The position numbers and the translations under genes were made by a program. Source: an uncultured Collinsella sp. (GTDB taxonomy: Bacteria > Actinomycetota > Coriobacteriia > Coriobacteriales > Coriobacteriaceae). Taken from it: a stretch of 5,067 nucleotides of DNA. Location of the stretch: contig CAAECT010000155.1 of NCBI GenBank assembly GCA_900754435.1, positions 1 through 5,067 of the forward strand, read 5' to 3'. The number at the start of each line of letters is the position of its first letter. Positions within the stretch are counted from its first letter, which is position 1. The notes under the pieces were generated by a model. That model searched no databases, had not been told where the DNA came from, and saw only the letters and a list, made by a program, of their open reading frames with translations. This document shows positions 1 to 5,067 of this stretch, one piece after another.

Positions 1-1014
1 CGCCACGAAGATGTTCTCATCGTCGGTCGGATGAGGCAGCCGGCGCTGTGCCGTACGCCCGCTGCCATACGAATACTTAAGCTTGAGCGTTACCGTGGCA
101 CCCGTCAGCCCCTGACGGCGCAGGCGGCGTCCCACTGACTCTCCCAACAGCGCAATTGCCGCCTCAATATCCCCACGCTCAGTCAGATCTTTAGCAAAGG
201 TGCGTTCATTGCTGACCGACTTGACCTCTCGCTCTTCATCGAGGCTCGTGACTTCGGAGATTTCGAGTCCCAGCGCACGCTGGCGCATGCGTTCGCCGTT
301 GACGCCAAAAATAGAGGCCAGTGTGGACTCAGGCGCGCGCGAAAGCTCGCCGAGGGTGTAGATGCGCATGCGGCGCAGTCGCTCCTCGGCCGAGCGCCCT
401 ATGCCGCTCATGGCAGATACCGGCAGCGCGGCCAAAAAGCGCTGCTCGGTTCCGGGGCGCACGATGGTCAGCCCAAACGGCTTGTCCCGCTCGCTTGCGA
501 TCTTTGCGACCGTCTTGTTGCAGCCCACGCCAATGGAGCAGGTCACACCCAGCGCTGCCACGCGGTCGCTTATACGCTGCGCAACCAGTAGCGGGTCTTC
601 GGGCGCAAAGCGACCCGGTGTGATATCGATAAAGGCTTCGTCGATGGATACGCGCTCCACGCGCGGCGTCTCCTCGGCAAGAATCGCCATGACCTGCGCG
701 CTGACCTCACGATAGCGATCAAAATGCCCATGCGTCCAAATGGCTTGCGGGCACAAGCGCCGCGCCTCGGCCGAGGCCATGGCAGAGTGCACGCCAAAGC
801 GACGTGCCTCATACGAACACGTGGACACGACGCCGCGCGAATCGGCGTCTCCGCCCACGATGAGCGGCTTTCCGCGCCATTCGGGATGGTCGAGCATCTC
901 CACGCTCGCAAAAAACGCATCGAGGTCCATGAGGCCCACCGCCGGACCCGTCCAGGGAGGCGGCGTGACGCCCGTGGCATCCTCATAACCGTATGTATGT
1001 TCGCGTCTTTCCAT
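1..1014 (-). CDS. dinB: Y-family DNA polymerase, DinB/Pol IV type (3' end outside window)
   Basis: Translesion DNA polymerase that copies past damaged bases with low fidelity and normally works with the sliding clamp. I translated 338 codons by hand from the ATG at 1014-1012; the frame is open to the left edge, so the C-terminal end is missing. Visible in order: the palm motif MDLDAFFASVE (residues 29-39) with metal ligand D30 and likely steric-gate F35; STCSYEARRFGV (64-75) of the nucleotide-binding fingers; SIDEAFID (123-130) with catalytic D125 and E126; NKTVAKIASERDKPFGL (166-182); a helix-hairpin-helix around SGIGRSAEERL (203-213), where the W usual before GIG is S; and the start of the little-finger domain at KSVSNERTFAKDL (265-277). 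There are about 28 residues before the first palm Asp pair, some 20 more than in E. coli DinB. No Shine-Dalgarno sequence precedes the start; GTG at 939 is an alternative but would trim the first strand. Family assignment is secure; the DinB subtype is not resolvable here. Confidence 0.93.
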   Translation of the reverse strand, partial: MERREHTYGYEDATGVTPPPWTGPAVGLMDLDAFFASVEMLDHPEWRGKPLIVGGDADSRGVVSTCSYEARRFGVHSAMASAEARRLCPQAIWTHGHFDRYREVSAQVMAILAEETPRVERVSIDEAFIDITPGRFAPEDPLLVAQRISDRVAALGVTCSIGVGCNKTVAKIASERDKPFGLTIVRPGTEQRFLAALPVSAMSGIGRSAEERLRRMRIYTLGELSRAPESTLASIFGVNGERMRQRALGLEISEVTSLDEEREVKSVSNERTFAKDLTERGDIEAAIALLGESVGRRLRRQGLTGATVTLKLKYSYGSGRTAQRRLPHPTDDENIFVA

Positions 1015-1016
1015 GT

Positions 1017-1040
1017 CATGAGTATACCCCGCAGCTCATG
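1017..1040. repeat. Inverted repeat CATGAG-N12-CTCATG over the dinB start region
   Basis: Perfect 6-base arms at 1017-1022 and 1035-1040 flank the candidate dinB -10 box and end just upstream of the ATG. A second overlapping inverted repeat, ACCCC-N11-GGGGT, has arms at 1026-1030 and 1042-1046. The position would suit an operator for a dimeric repressor, but arms this short arise by chance fairly often and no known binding motif is recognised. Confidence 0.3.
1021..1026 (-). promoter_or_regulatory. Possible -10 box of a leaderless dinB promoter
   Basis: Read on the minus strand this is TATACT, five of six bases of the TATAAT consensus. It ends six bases before the A of the dinB ATG (1014), so transcription would begin at or next to the start codon and give a leaderless mRNA. 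This fits the absence of a Shine-Dalgarno sequence; the only G run, GGGG at 1030-1027, lies 12 bases from the ATG. No convincing -35 box is found at 16-18 bases upstream (CGCACC at 17). The call is inferred from sequence only. Confidence 0.35.
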
Positions 1041-1058
1041 TGGGGTGCGTGTATGTGC

Positions 1059-1086
1059 TTGCAAATCCCGAATTCTTGTCTAAGAT
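1059..1086 (+). promoter_or_regulatory. Candidate upstream promoter of the rpsP operon
   Basis: TTGCAA (1059-1064), a 16-base spacer, then TAAGAT (1081-1086). Each hexamer matches the sigma-70/SigA consensus at four of six positions. Transcription would start near 1093 and leave a leader of about 120 bases before rpsP. It is weaker than the candidate at 1131-1159, and the two could act in tandem. Confidence 0.3.
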
Positions 1087-1130
1087 ATGGATTTGCCCTC
1101 GACTACACCGAAGAAGTTGGTCTCACGGAC

Positions 1131-1159
1131 TTCACCTGCCCGCGTCGATGGCGTATTAT
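1131..1159 (+). promoter_or_regulatory. Candidate main promoter of the rpsP operon
   Basis: TTCACC (1131-1136, four of six consensus bases), a 17-base spacer, then TATTAT (1154-1159, five of six). The predicted start is near 1166, giving a leader of about 50 bases ahead of the rpsP TTG codon. Orientation, spacing and position upstream of the first gene of a translation operon support it. There is no experimental evidence in the sequence itself. Confidence 0.5.
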
Positions 1160-1181
1160 GTTCAACTGTTTGTTTGTAGTT

Positions 1182-1196
1182 GCAGCCTAAAGCTGC
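1182..1196 (+). promoter_or_regulatory. Small hairpin in the rpsP leader
   Basis: GCAGC (1182-1186), loop CTAAA, GCTGC (1192-1196): a perfect 5-bp stem ending six bases before the GGAGGAG ribosome binding site (1203-1209). It has no T run, so it is not a terminator. It could influence ribosome access or simply be chance; no known ribosomal-protein leader is recognised. Confidence 0.25.
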
Positions 1197-1215
1197 TTGG
1201 TTGGAGGAGTTTCCT

Positions 1216-1557
1216 TTGGCAGTCAAGATTCGCCTTGCTCGTCACGGCGCTAAGAAGCGTCCGTACTACCGTGTCGTCGTCGCCGATTCCCGCGCCCCGC
1301 GTGACGGTCGTATCATCGAGGAGGTTGGCCGCTATAACCCGATGACCGCCCCCAAGACCATCAACCTCGACCTCGAGAAGATCGCCGACTGGCAGTCCAA
1401 GGGCGCTCAGCTCACCGACGCCGTCGCCGCTCTGGTCAAGGCCGCCAACGAGGGCGAGAAGACTGAGACCGTCGTCAAGAAGTCCAAGAAGCAGCTCGCC
1501 AAAGAGGCCGAGGCCGCTAAGGCTGCCGCTGAGGCCGCTGAGGGTGCCGAGGAGTAA
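1216..1557 (+). CDS. rpsP: 30S ribosomal protein S16
   Basis: Structural protein of the small ribosomal subunit, needed for 30S assembly. The 113-residue product opens with the S16 signature [20 protein letters not shown] and continues with [12 protein letters not shown] and EEVGRYNP, all family hallmarks within the first 45 residues. I place the start at TTG 1216, so the protein begins (M)AVKIRL as in other S16 proteins; GGAGGAG at 1203-1209 lies six bases upstream. A longer reading from TTG 1180 would add 12 residues not found in the family and would run through that ribosome binding site. The conserved core ends near residue 80 and is followed by a Lys-rich then Ala/Glu-rich tail of about 30 residues, which makes it longer than the roughly 80-residue E. 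coli protein. First gene of the operon; khpA starts three bases after its stop. Confidence 0.97.
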   Translation: MAVKIRLARHGAKKRPYYRVVVADSRAPRDGRIIEEVGRYNPMTAPKTINLDLEKIADWQSKGAQLTDAVAALVKAANEGEKTETVVKKSKKQLAKEAEAAKAAAEAAEGAEE

Positions 1558-1560
1558 ATC

Positions 1561-1845
1561 GTGCCTGAGGTTGACGCTGCACAGCTCGAGGGTGAGGCAA
1601 TGCTCTCAGATCGCATCGCCGATCTCGTCGAATATCTCGTTGTTCAGATCGTCGACGACCCGGATTCCGTGAGCCTTGAGGTCATCGATGGTGACGACGC
1701 CTCTACGATTGAGGTTTCGGTCGCCGAGGATGATGTCGCTAAGGTCATCGGCCGTCGTGGCCGTACCATCAAGGCCATTCGCACGCTCGCCCGTGCACTG
1801 GCCGCTCGCCTCGACACTGCTGTCGAGGTAGAGGTTCTGGGCTAG
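1561..1845 (+). CDS. khpA: KH-domain RNA-binding protein, KhpA (YlqC) family
   Basis: Small RNA-binding protein with a single KH domain. In Gram-positives KhpA pairs with KhpB (Jag/EloR) and binds many RNAs; the gene characteristically sits between rpsP and rimM, as here. The core runs from LVEYLVVQIVDDPDSV (residues 22-37) to a C-terminal helix and strand ending VEVEVLG. The RNA-binding GxxG loop is GRRG (64-67) inside VIGRRGRTIKAIR, and no residue of the motif is missing. Two starts are possible. GTG 1561 (94 residues) has AGGAG at 1549-1553 seven bases upstream, inside the last rpsP codons. ATG 1600 (81 residues) has GGTGAGG just ahead and gives a length closer to the roughly 75-80 residues usual for the family. 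I list the longer form, but the first 13 residues are not needed for the fold and the start is uncertain. Confidence 0.9.
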   Translation: MPEVDAAQLEGEAMLSDRIADLVEYLVVQIVDDPDSVSLEVIDGDDASTIEVSVAEDDVAKVIGRRGRTIKAIRTLARALAARLDTAVEVEVLG

Positions 1846-1858
1846 GACCTTGAGGTCC
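1845..1858 (+). promoter_or_regulatory. Hairpin enclosing the rimM start codon
   Basis: GGACC (1845-1849), loop TTGA (1850-1853), GGTCC (1854-1858): a perfect 5-bp GC-rich stem whose loop contains the TTG start codon of rimM. The first stem base is the last base of the khpA stop codon. A ribosome finishing khpA would open the stem, which suggests translational coupling. The geometry is seen directly; the regulatory role is inferred. Confidence 0.4.
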
Positions 1859-2371
1859 CAGTACAAAAACATCGCCCGTGTGGTCAAGCCGCACGGAAGG
1901 AAGGGGGAGGTCCTCGCGCAGCCGCTGCGGGGGCTTCCTTCTGTATTAGAGCCGGGTATGCGCGTCGCCCTGACGCCGCCGGCGCTCAAGCGCGACCGCT
2001 TTTGCACGGTCGTGTCCGTCACCGATACGGGCGATGGCGATCTGGTCTCGTTTGAGGGCATTGACGACTTGACGGCCGCCGAGGGCATCACGGGATGCTA
2101 CGTGCTGGCAAATCGTGACGACTTTGAGCTCGATTCGCTCGACGCTGCCTATACCGACCTGATGGGTCGCGAGGTGGTCGACGAGCGCTTCGGTTCGCTC
2201 GGCACGATCGTCGAGATCATGTCGACGCCCGCTAACGATGTTTGGGTTGTCGAGGGCGATCGGTACGGCGAGGTACTGATTCCCGTGATCGAGCAGGTCG
2301 TGCTCGATCTTCCCGACACAGGAACAATTTCCGTCCATGTTATGGACGGCCTGATCGATATGGACAAGTAG
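1850..2371 (+). CDS. rimM: 16S rRNA processing/ribosome maturation factor RimM
   Basis: Assembly factor that binds the 30S head near S19 and helps mature 16S rRNA. The 173-residue product has the expected two domains. The N-terminal RimM domain shows IARVVKPHGRKGEVLAQPL (residues 8-26), with the family KPHG and KGEV signatures. The C-terminal PRC-barrel domain starts near residue 98 and includes LMGREVVDE, GTIVEIMSTPANDVWVV (118-134) and LIPVIEQVV (143-151). Length is normal. The start is TTG 1850: an in-frame stop at 1829-1831 rules out anything further upstream, and later codons would cut the conserved first strand. Ribosome-binding support is poor: AGGA at 1844-1847 is only two bases away, and GAGG at 1831-1834 is 15 bases away. 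The gene starts four bases after the khpA stop, with its start codon in a hairpin loop, so coupling to khpA translation is likely. Confidence 0.95.
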   Translation: MRSQYKNIARVVKPHGRKGEVLAQPLRGLPSVLEPGMRVALTPPALKRDRFCTVVSVTDTGDGDLVSFEGIDDLTAAEGITGCYVLANRDDFELDSLDAAYTDLMGREVVDERFGSLGTIVEIMSTPANDVWVVEGDRYGEVLIPVIEQVVLDLPDTGTISVHVMDGLIDMDK

Positions 2372-2381
2372 GGAGGACAAC

Positions 2382-3140
2382 ATGCTGATCGAGACCCTTT
2401 CGGTCTTTCCCGAGATGTTTGAGCCCGTCATGTCCACATCGATTTTGGGCCGCGCCCGCAAGGCCGGCCTTTTTGATTTTAAGGCGTATAACCTGCGCGA
2501 CTGGACGCACGACCGCCATCGTACCGTCGATGACGAGCCGTACGGCGGCGGGCAGGGCATGCTCATGAAGGTCGAGCCTATCGCAGAGGCCATCGAGGCC
2601 ATTAGCGCAGAGGGTCCCAAGCCCACGGTTGTGTTCTTCACCCCCTGTGGCGAGCCCTTTACGCAGCATGTGGCCGAGCGCCTGCTCAAAAGTGAGCGCC
2701 TGCTGTTTGTGTGCAGTCGCTACGAGGGCGTCGACGAGCGCGCGTATGCGTATGCCGATGAGCGTCTGTCGATCGGCGACTACGTGCTTACGGGCGGCGA
2801 GCTTCCCGCTATGGTCGTTGCCGATGCCGTCGTACGCCTGATTCCCGGCGCCCTGGGCGACGAGATGAGCAACGTGGACGAGTCGTTCTCGACCGCCGAG
2901 GATGGAGGCCTGCTCGAGTACGCGCAGTACACCCGTCCTGCCGAGTTCAACGGCGAGGGCGTGCCTCCGGTGCTTGTGAGCGGCGATCATGCTAAGGTCG
3001 ATGCGTGGCGTCGTAAGAACGCCATCGAGCGCACCTGTCGTTGGCGTCCCGATCTGATTGAGACGGCGCGGCTCACGCCCGAGGAGCGCGCTTACGCGCA
3101 GGAGATTCTGGACGCTTCGTATTCGCAGAGCGAGGAGTGA
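2382..3140 (+). CDS. trmD: tRNA (guanine37-N1)-methyltransferase TrmD
   Basis: SPOUT-class methyltransferase that uses S-adenosylmethionine to make m1G37 in tRNAs with G at 36 and 37, preventing +1 frameshifts; it acts as a dimer with a trefoil knot. The 252-residue product has FPEMF (9-13), THDRHRTVDDEPYGGGQGMLM (42-62), RYEGVDER (113-120), SIGDYVLTGGELPAM (130-144), RLIPGALGDE (152-161), YTRPAEF and VPPVLVSGDH. It begins at ATG 2382, with GGGAGG at 2371-2376 five bases upstream, ten bases after the rimM stop. Two departures stand out. The usual CGRYEG reads CSRYEG, so S112 sits at the position of E. coli G113. The usual DSF reads ESF, so E167 sits at the position of catalytic Asp169. The loop after it is about four residues longer than in E. 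coli. The partner Arg (R152, E. coli R154) is kept. Identity is certain; full activity is likely but not proven by sequence. Confidence 0.96.
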   Translation: MLIETLSVFPEMFEPVMSTSILGRARKAGLFDFKAYNLRDWTHDRHRTVDDEPYGGGQGMLMKVEPIAEAIEAISAEGPKPTVVFFTPCGEPFTQHVAERLLKSERLLFVCSRYEGVDERAYAYADERLSIGDYVLTGGELPAMVVADAVVRLIPGALGDEMSNVDESFSTAEDGGLLEYAQYTRPAEFNGEGVPPVLVSGDHAKVDAWRRKNAIERTCRWRPDLIETARLTPEERAYAQEILDASYSQSEE

Positions 3141-3142
3141 GG

Positions 3143-3706
3143 ATGGTTCCATCGCAGCATTCCGTGCTAAAGGGTGCGTTTGAGTGGATCGTGGTCGTCG
3201 CGATCGCACTGGTCGCTACCTTCTTGATTCGCTCGTTTGTGGTCGAACCCTTTGTGGTACCCACCGGTTCCATGGAGTCCACGATCGAGATTGGCGACCA
3301 GATCCTGGCACAAAAGGTGAGCCTCGAGCTCGGTCAGCCCGTCAAGCAGGGCGATATCGTGGTGTTTCACAACCCCGATGGCACCTCCGAGCATGATGTT
3401 CTTGTCAAGCGTGTTATTGCCACGGCCGGGCAGACGGTCGACCTGCAGGATGGCAAGGTGGTCGTTGACGGCCAAGCGCTCGACGAGGACTATACGACGG
3501 GCATGAGCTGGCCACTTTCGGTCCAAGCGCCCGGCGCTCAGGTAAGCTATCCCTACACCGTTCCCGACGGGTGCGTGTGGGTGATGGGCGACAACCGCGA
3601 GAACTCTGCTGACTCCCGCTACTTTGGCCCGGTCGACCGCTCCGAATTGATCGCCGTGGCGCTCGTGCGTTACTGGCCGCTCAACCGTCTGGGCGCTATC
3701 GACTAA
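3143..3706 (+). CDS. lepB: Signal peptidase I
   Basis: Membrane-bound serine protease that removes signal peptides from exported proteins, acting on the outer face of the cytoplasmic membrane. The 187-residue product has one N-terminal membrane segment (about residues 13-29, WIVVVAIALVATFLI). After it comes box B, PTGSMEST, with nucleophile S43. Then come GDIVVF (70-75), the lysine box VLVKRVIATAGQTV with general base K89, and GDNRENSADSRYFGPV (149-164). Length and the single membrane segment fit the Gram-positive SipS type. I choose ATG 3143, two bases after the trmD stop, because AGGAG (3133-3137) is then five bases upstream. GTG 3137, overlapping the trmD stop as GTGA, would add two residues but lies on that site. 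Its place directly after trmD, with no rplS between, is unusual. Probably co-transcribed with the genes before it. Confidence 0.96.
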   Translation: MVPSQHSVLKGAFEWIVVVAIALVATFLIRSFVVEPFVVPTGSMESTIEIGDQILAQKVSLELGQPVKQGDIVVFHNPDGTSEHDVLVKRVIATAGQTVDLQDGKVVVDGQALDEDYTTGMSWPLSVQAPGAQVSYPYTVPDGCVWVMGDNRENSADSRYFGPVDRSELIAVALVRYWPLNRLGAID

Positions 3707-3713
3707 AAACCGC

Positions 3714-3719
3714 TATAGT
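3714..3719 (+). promoter_or_regulatory. Possible -10 box of a glyQS promoter
   Basis: TATAGT matches five of six bases of the -10 consensus in the 59-base gap between lepB and glyQ, the only gap in the plus-strand block longer than ten bases. No -35 box is seen at 17 bases upstream (GGGCGC). No intrinsic terminator is visible after lepB, so glyQS may also be reached by read-through. The gap is far too short to hold a T-box leader. Confidence 0.25.
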
Positions 3720-3765
3720 ACAGTACCTAACCGTGTAATCGTTTCGACGAGGGGATATTAGAGGC

Positions 3766-4677
3766 ATGAACGCTTCATCGCTTTCCTTCCAAGACATCAT
3801 CCTGCGCCTCCAGCAGTACTGGGGCGAGCAGGGCTGCGTCATCATGCAGCCCTATGACTCCGAGGTCGGTGCCGGTACCTTCCATACCGCGACCACGCTG
3901 CGCTCGCTCGGTCCCGCCGAGTGGCGCACCTGCTATGCGCAGCCTTGCCGCCGTGCAGCCGACGGCCGCTACGGCGAGAACCCCAACCGCATGCAGCACT
4001 ACTATCAGTTCCAGGTGCTCATCAAGCCCTCACCGGTCAACGCCCAGGAGCTTTACCTGGGGTCTCTTGCCGCTATCGGTCTGGACCCCAACGACCATGA
4101 CGTCCGCTTTGTCGAGGACGACTGGGAGAGCCCGACGCTCGGCGCCTGGGGCCTTGGCTGGGAGGTCTGGCTCAACGGCATGGAGGTCACGCAGTTTACG
4201 TACTTCCAGCAGGTGGGCGGCATCGAGGTCGACCCCGTGCCCGTCGAGATCACCTACGGCCTGGAGCGCATCGCCATGTACGCCCAGGGCGTCAACTCCG
4301 TCTACGACCTGGTGTGGAGCTATCTGCCCGACGGCACGCCCATGACCTACGGCGACGTTTTCCTCGAGAACGAGCGCGAGTTCAGTGCTTATAACTTTGA
4401 GGTCGCTAACGTCGAGATGATGCGTCAGAAGTTTGACGACTACGAGGCCGAGTGCCATTCCTGCCTGGAGCGCAAGCTGCCGCTGCCGGCATATGACTGC
4501 GTCATGAAGTGCAGCCACGCTTTCAACCTGCTCGATGCCCGCGGCGCGCTGTCCGCGGTCGAGCGTGCCAACTACATCCTGCGCGTCCGCGCCGTCGCCA
4601 AGGCGTGCTGCGAGGCCTACATGGCCGAGGTCGCCGGAGTCAACGAGAATGCCGACCAGGAAGGCGAGGTGGCGTAA
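3766..4677 (+). CDS. glyQ: Glycyl-tRNA synthetase alpha subunit
   Basis: Catalytic-core subunit of the two-subunit (alpha2beta2) class II glycyl-tRNA synthetase, which activates glycine with ATP and, with GlyS, charges tRNA-Gly in the cytoplasm. The 303-residue product is the same length as E. coli GlyQ. It carries long near-invariant stretches: [20 protein letters not shown] (residues 18-37), [71 protein letters not shown] and the [11 protein letters not shown] motif near residue 165. It begins at ATG 3766. AGAGG at 3760-3764 is too close to be the main ribosome binding site; GAGGGG at 3749-3754, 11 bases upstream, is more likely. glyS follows after three bases, so the subunits should be made together. 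Nothing is missing or broken. Confidence 0.98.
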   Translation: MNASSLSFQDIILRLQQYWGEQGCVIMQPYDSEVGAGTFHTATTLRSLGPAEWRTCYAQPCRRAADGRYGENPNRMQHYYQFQVLIKPSPVNAQELYLGSLAAIGLDPNDHDVRFVEDDWESPTLGAWGLGWEVWLNGMEVTQFTYFQQVGGIEVDPVPVEITYGLERIAMYAQGVNSVYDLVWSYLPDGTPMTYGDVFLENEREFSAYNFEVANVEMMRQKFDDYEAECHSCLERKLPLPAYDCVMKCSHAFNLLDARGALSAVERANYILRVRAVAKACCEAYMAEVAGVNENADQEGEVA

Positions 4678-4680
4678 GCC

Positions 4681-5067
4681 ATGGCAGACGCTAAGGATTT
4701 CCTGTTTGAGATCGGTACGGAGGAAATGCCCTCCGCGCCGCTGAACAATGCCGTCAAGCAGCTTGGCACCATGATCGCCAAGGGTCTCGACGAGGCCGGT
4801 CTGGCCCACGGCGAGGTCCGCGTGATCTCGAGCCCGCGTCGTCTGGCTGCACTCGTTGCCGACGTCGCCACCGCGACCGATGAGGTTCACGAGGTCAAGC
4901 GTGGCCCCTCGGCCAACATTGCCTTCGACGCTGACGGTAACGCCACCAAGGCCGCCCAGGGCTTCGCCCGCAAGTGCGGTATCGACGCCTCCGAGCTCAC
5001 CCGCAAGGTGGACGAGGACGGCAACGAGTACGTCTTCGCCGAGAGAAACGTTCCCTCTGAGCCCGCA
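4681..5067 (+). CDS. glyS: Glycyl-tRNA synthetase beta subunit (5' part only)
   Basis: Beta subunit of the alpha2beta2 glycyl-tRNA synthetase; it supplies tRNA recognition and is needed for charging. Only the first 129 codons lie in the window, and the frame is open to the right edge; the full protein is usually close to 690 residues. The start shows DFLFEIGTEEMPSAPL (residues 6-21), SSPRRLAALV, and VKRGPSANIAFDADGNATKAAQGFARKCG, all typical of the GlyS N-terminus. It begins at ATG 4681, three bases after the glyQ stop, with GAGGTGG at 4666-4672 eight bases upstream inside the end of glyQ. Codon use is like that of glyQ, apart from one AGA arginine codon near the window edge. Co-translation with glyQ is expected. 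Confidence 0.96.
   Translation, partial: MADAKDFLFEIGTEEMPSAPLNNAVKQLGTMIAKGLDEAGLAHGEVRVISSPRRLAALVADVATATDEVHEVKRGPSANIAFDADGNATKAAQGFARKCGIDASELTRKVDEDGNEYVFAERNVPSEPA

Noticed and set aside
570..1064. 164-codon minus-strand frame starting at 1064
   Set aside because: It is a +1 shadow of dinB: the dinB frame holds all polymerase motifs, whereas this frame is Arg-rich with no motif.
1180..1215. 12-residue N-terminal extension of S16 from TTG 1180
   Set aside because: It would translate through the GGAGGAG site, and the residues do not match S16 proteins, which begin at (M)AVKIRL.
1946..2689. 247-codon open frame antisense to rimM and trmD
   Set aside because: It spans the junction of two real genes on the other strand with no conserved motif; a compositional artefact.
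2340..3209. 289-codon open frame antisense to trmD
   Set aside because: It lies wholly opposite the conserved trmD gene and its ends, and its product shows no recognisable domain. Long antisense frames are common in GC-rich genes.
3739..3750. TCGT-TTCG-ACGA hairpin before glyQ
   Set aside because: The stem is only 4 bp, closed by a U-A pair rather than the C-G pair that stabilises UUCG loops, and has no T run; too weak to call a terminator or regulator.
3707..3765. T-box riboswitch or intrinsic terminator before glyQ
   Set aside because: At 59 bases the gap is much too short for a T-box, and no GC-rich stem followed by a T run is present.
4030..4890. 286-codon open frame antisense to glyQ/glyS
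   Set aside because: It is opposite two clearly conserved genes, has no family motif and no ribosome binding site I would trust; a codon-bias shadow.
1..5067. A new multi-gene defence, mobile or biosynthetic system
   Set aside because: Every gene belongs to a well-known housekeeping or repair family in a largely conserved order; no transposase, integrase, repeat array or unknown gene cluster is visible.

Overview
This window looks like ordinary chromosome from a high-GC Gram-positive bacterium. A Coriobacteriia member such as Collinsella or a relative is the best guess. The evidence is the G/C-rich third codon positions, the order rpsP-khpA-rimM-trmD (with a KH-domain gene in second place, as in Gram-positives), the use of TTG and GTG starts, and a two-subunit glycyl-tRNA synthetase (glyQ/glyS) instead of the single-chain enzyme of most other Actinobacteria. 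The taxon is inferred from gene content and style, not from a database match.

Layout. Positions 1-1014 on the minus strand hold most of a Y-family DNA polymerase (DinB type), whose 3' end lies beyond the left edge. A 201-base divergent intergenic region (1015-1215) carries a possible leaderless promoter and inverted repeats for dinB on the minus strand. On the plus strand it carries one or two sigma-70-type promoters and a leader for the ribosomal operon. From 1216 the plus strand is a tightly packed block: rpsP (S16), khpA (KH RNA-binding protein), rimM (16S maturation factor), trmD (tRNA m1G37 methyltransferase) and lepB (signal peptidase I). Gaps between these genes are 2 to 10 bases. A 59-base gap with a possible weak promoter leads to glyQ (complete), followed after 3 bases by glyS, which runs off the right edge.

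How the genes fit together. S16, RimM and probably KhpA serve 30S assembly and RNA metabolism. TrmD protects reading frame by methylating tRNA G37, and GlyQ/GlyS charge tRNA-Gly. LepB processes secreted proteins, and its gene occupies the place usually held by rplS (L19) after trmD. The block is a growth-related translation operon with a DNA-damage polymerase diverging from it.

I found no mobile element, CRISPR array, RNA gene or new multi-gene system. The points most worth a second look are fine-scale. TrmD departs from the family at two near-invariant active-site positions. The rimM start codon sits in the loop of a perfect hairpin next to the khpA stop. rplS is missing from its usual place. 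The dinB start region is compact and apparently leaderless, with inverted repeats over it.
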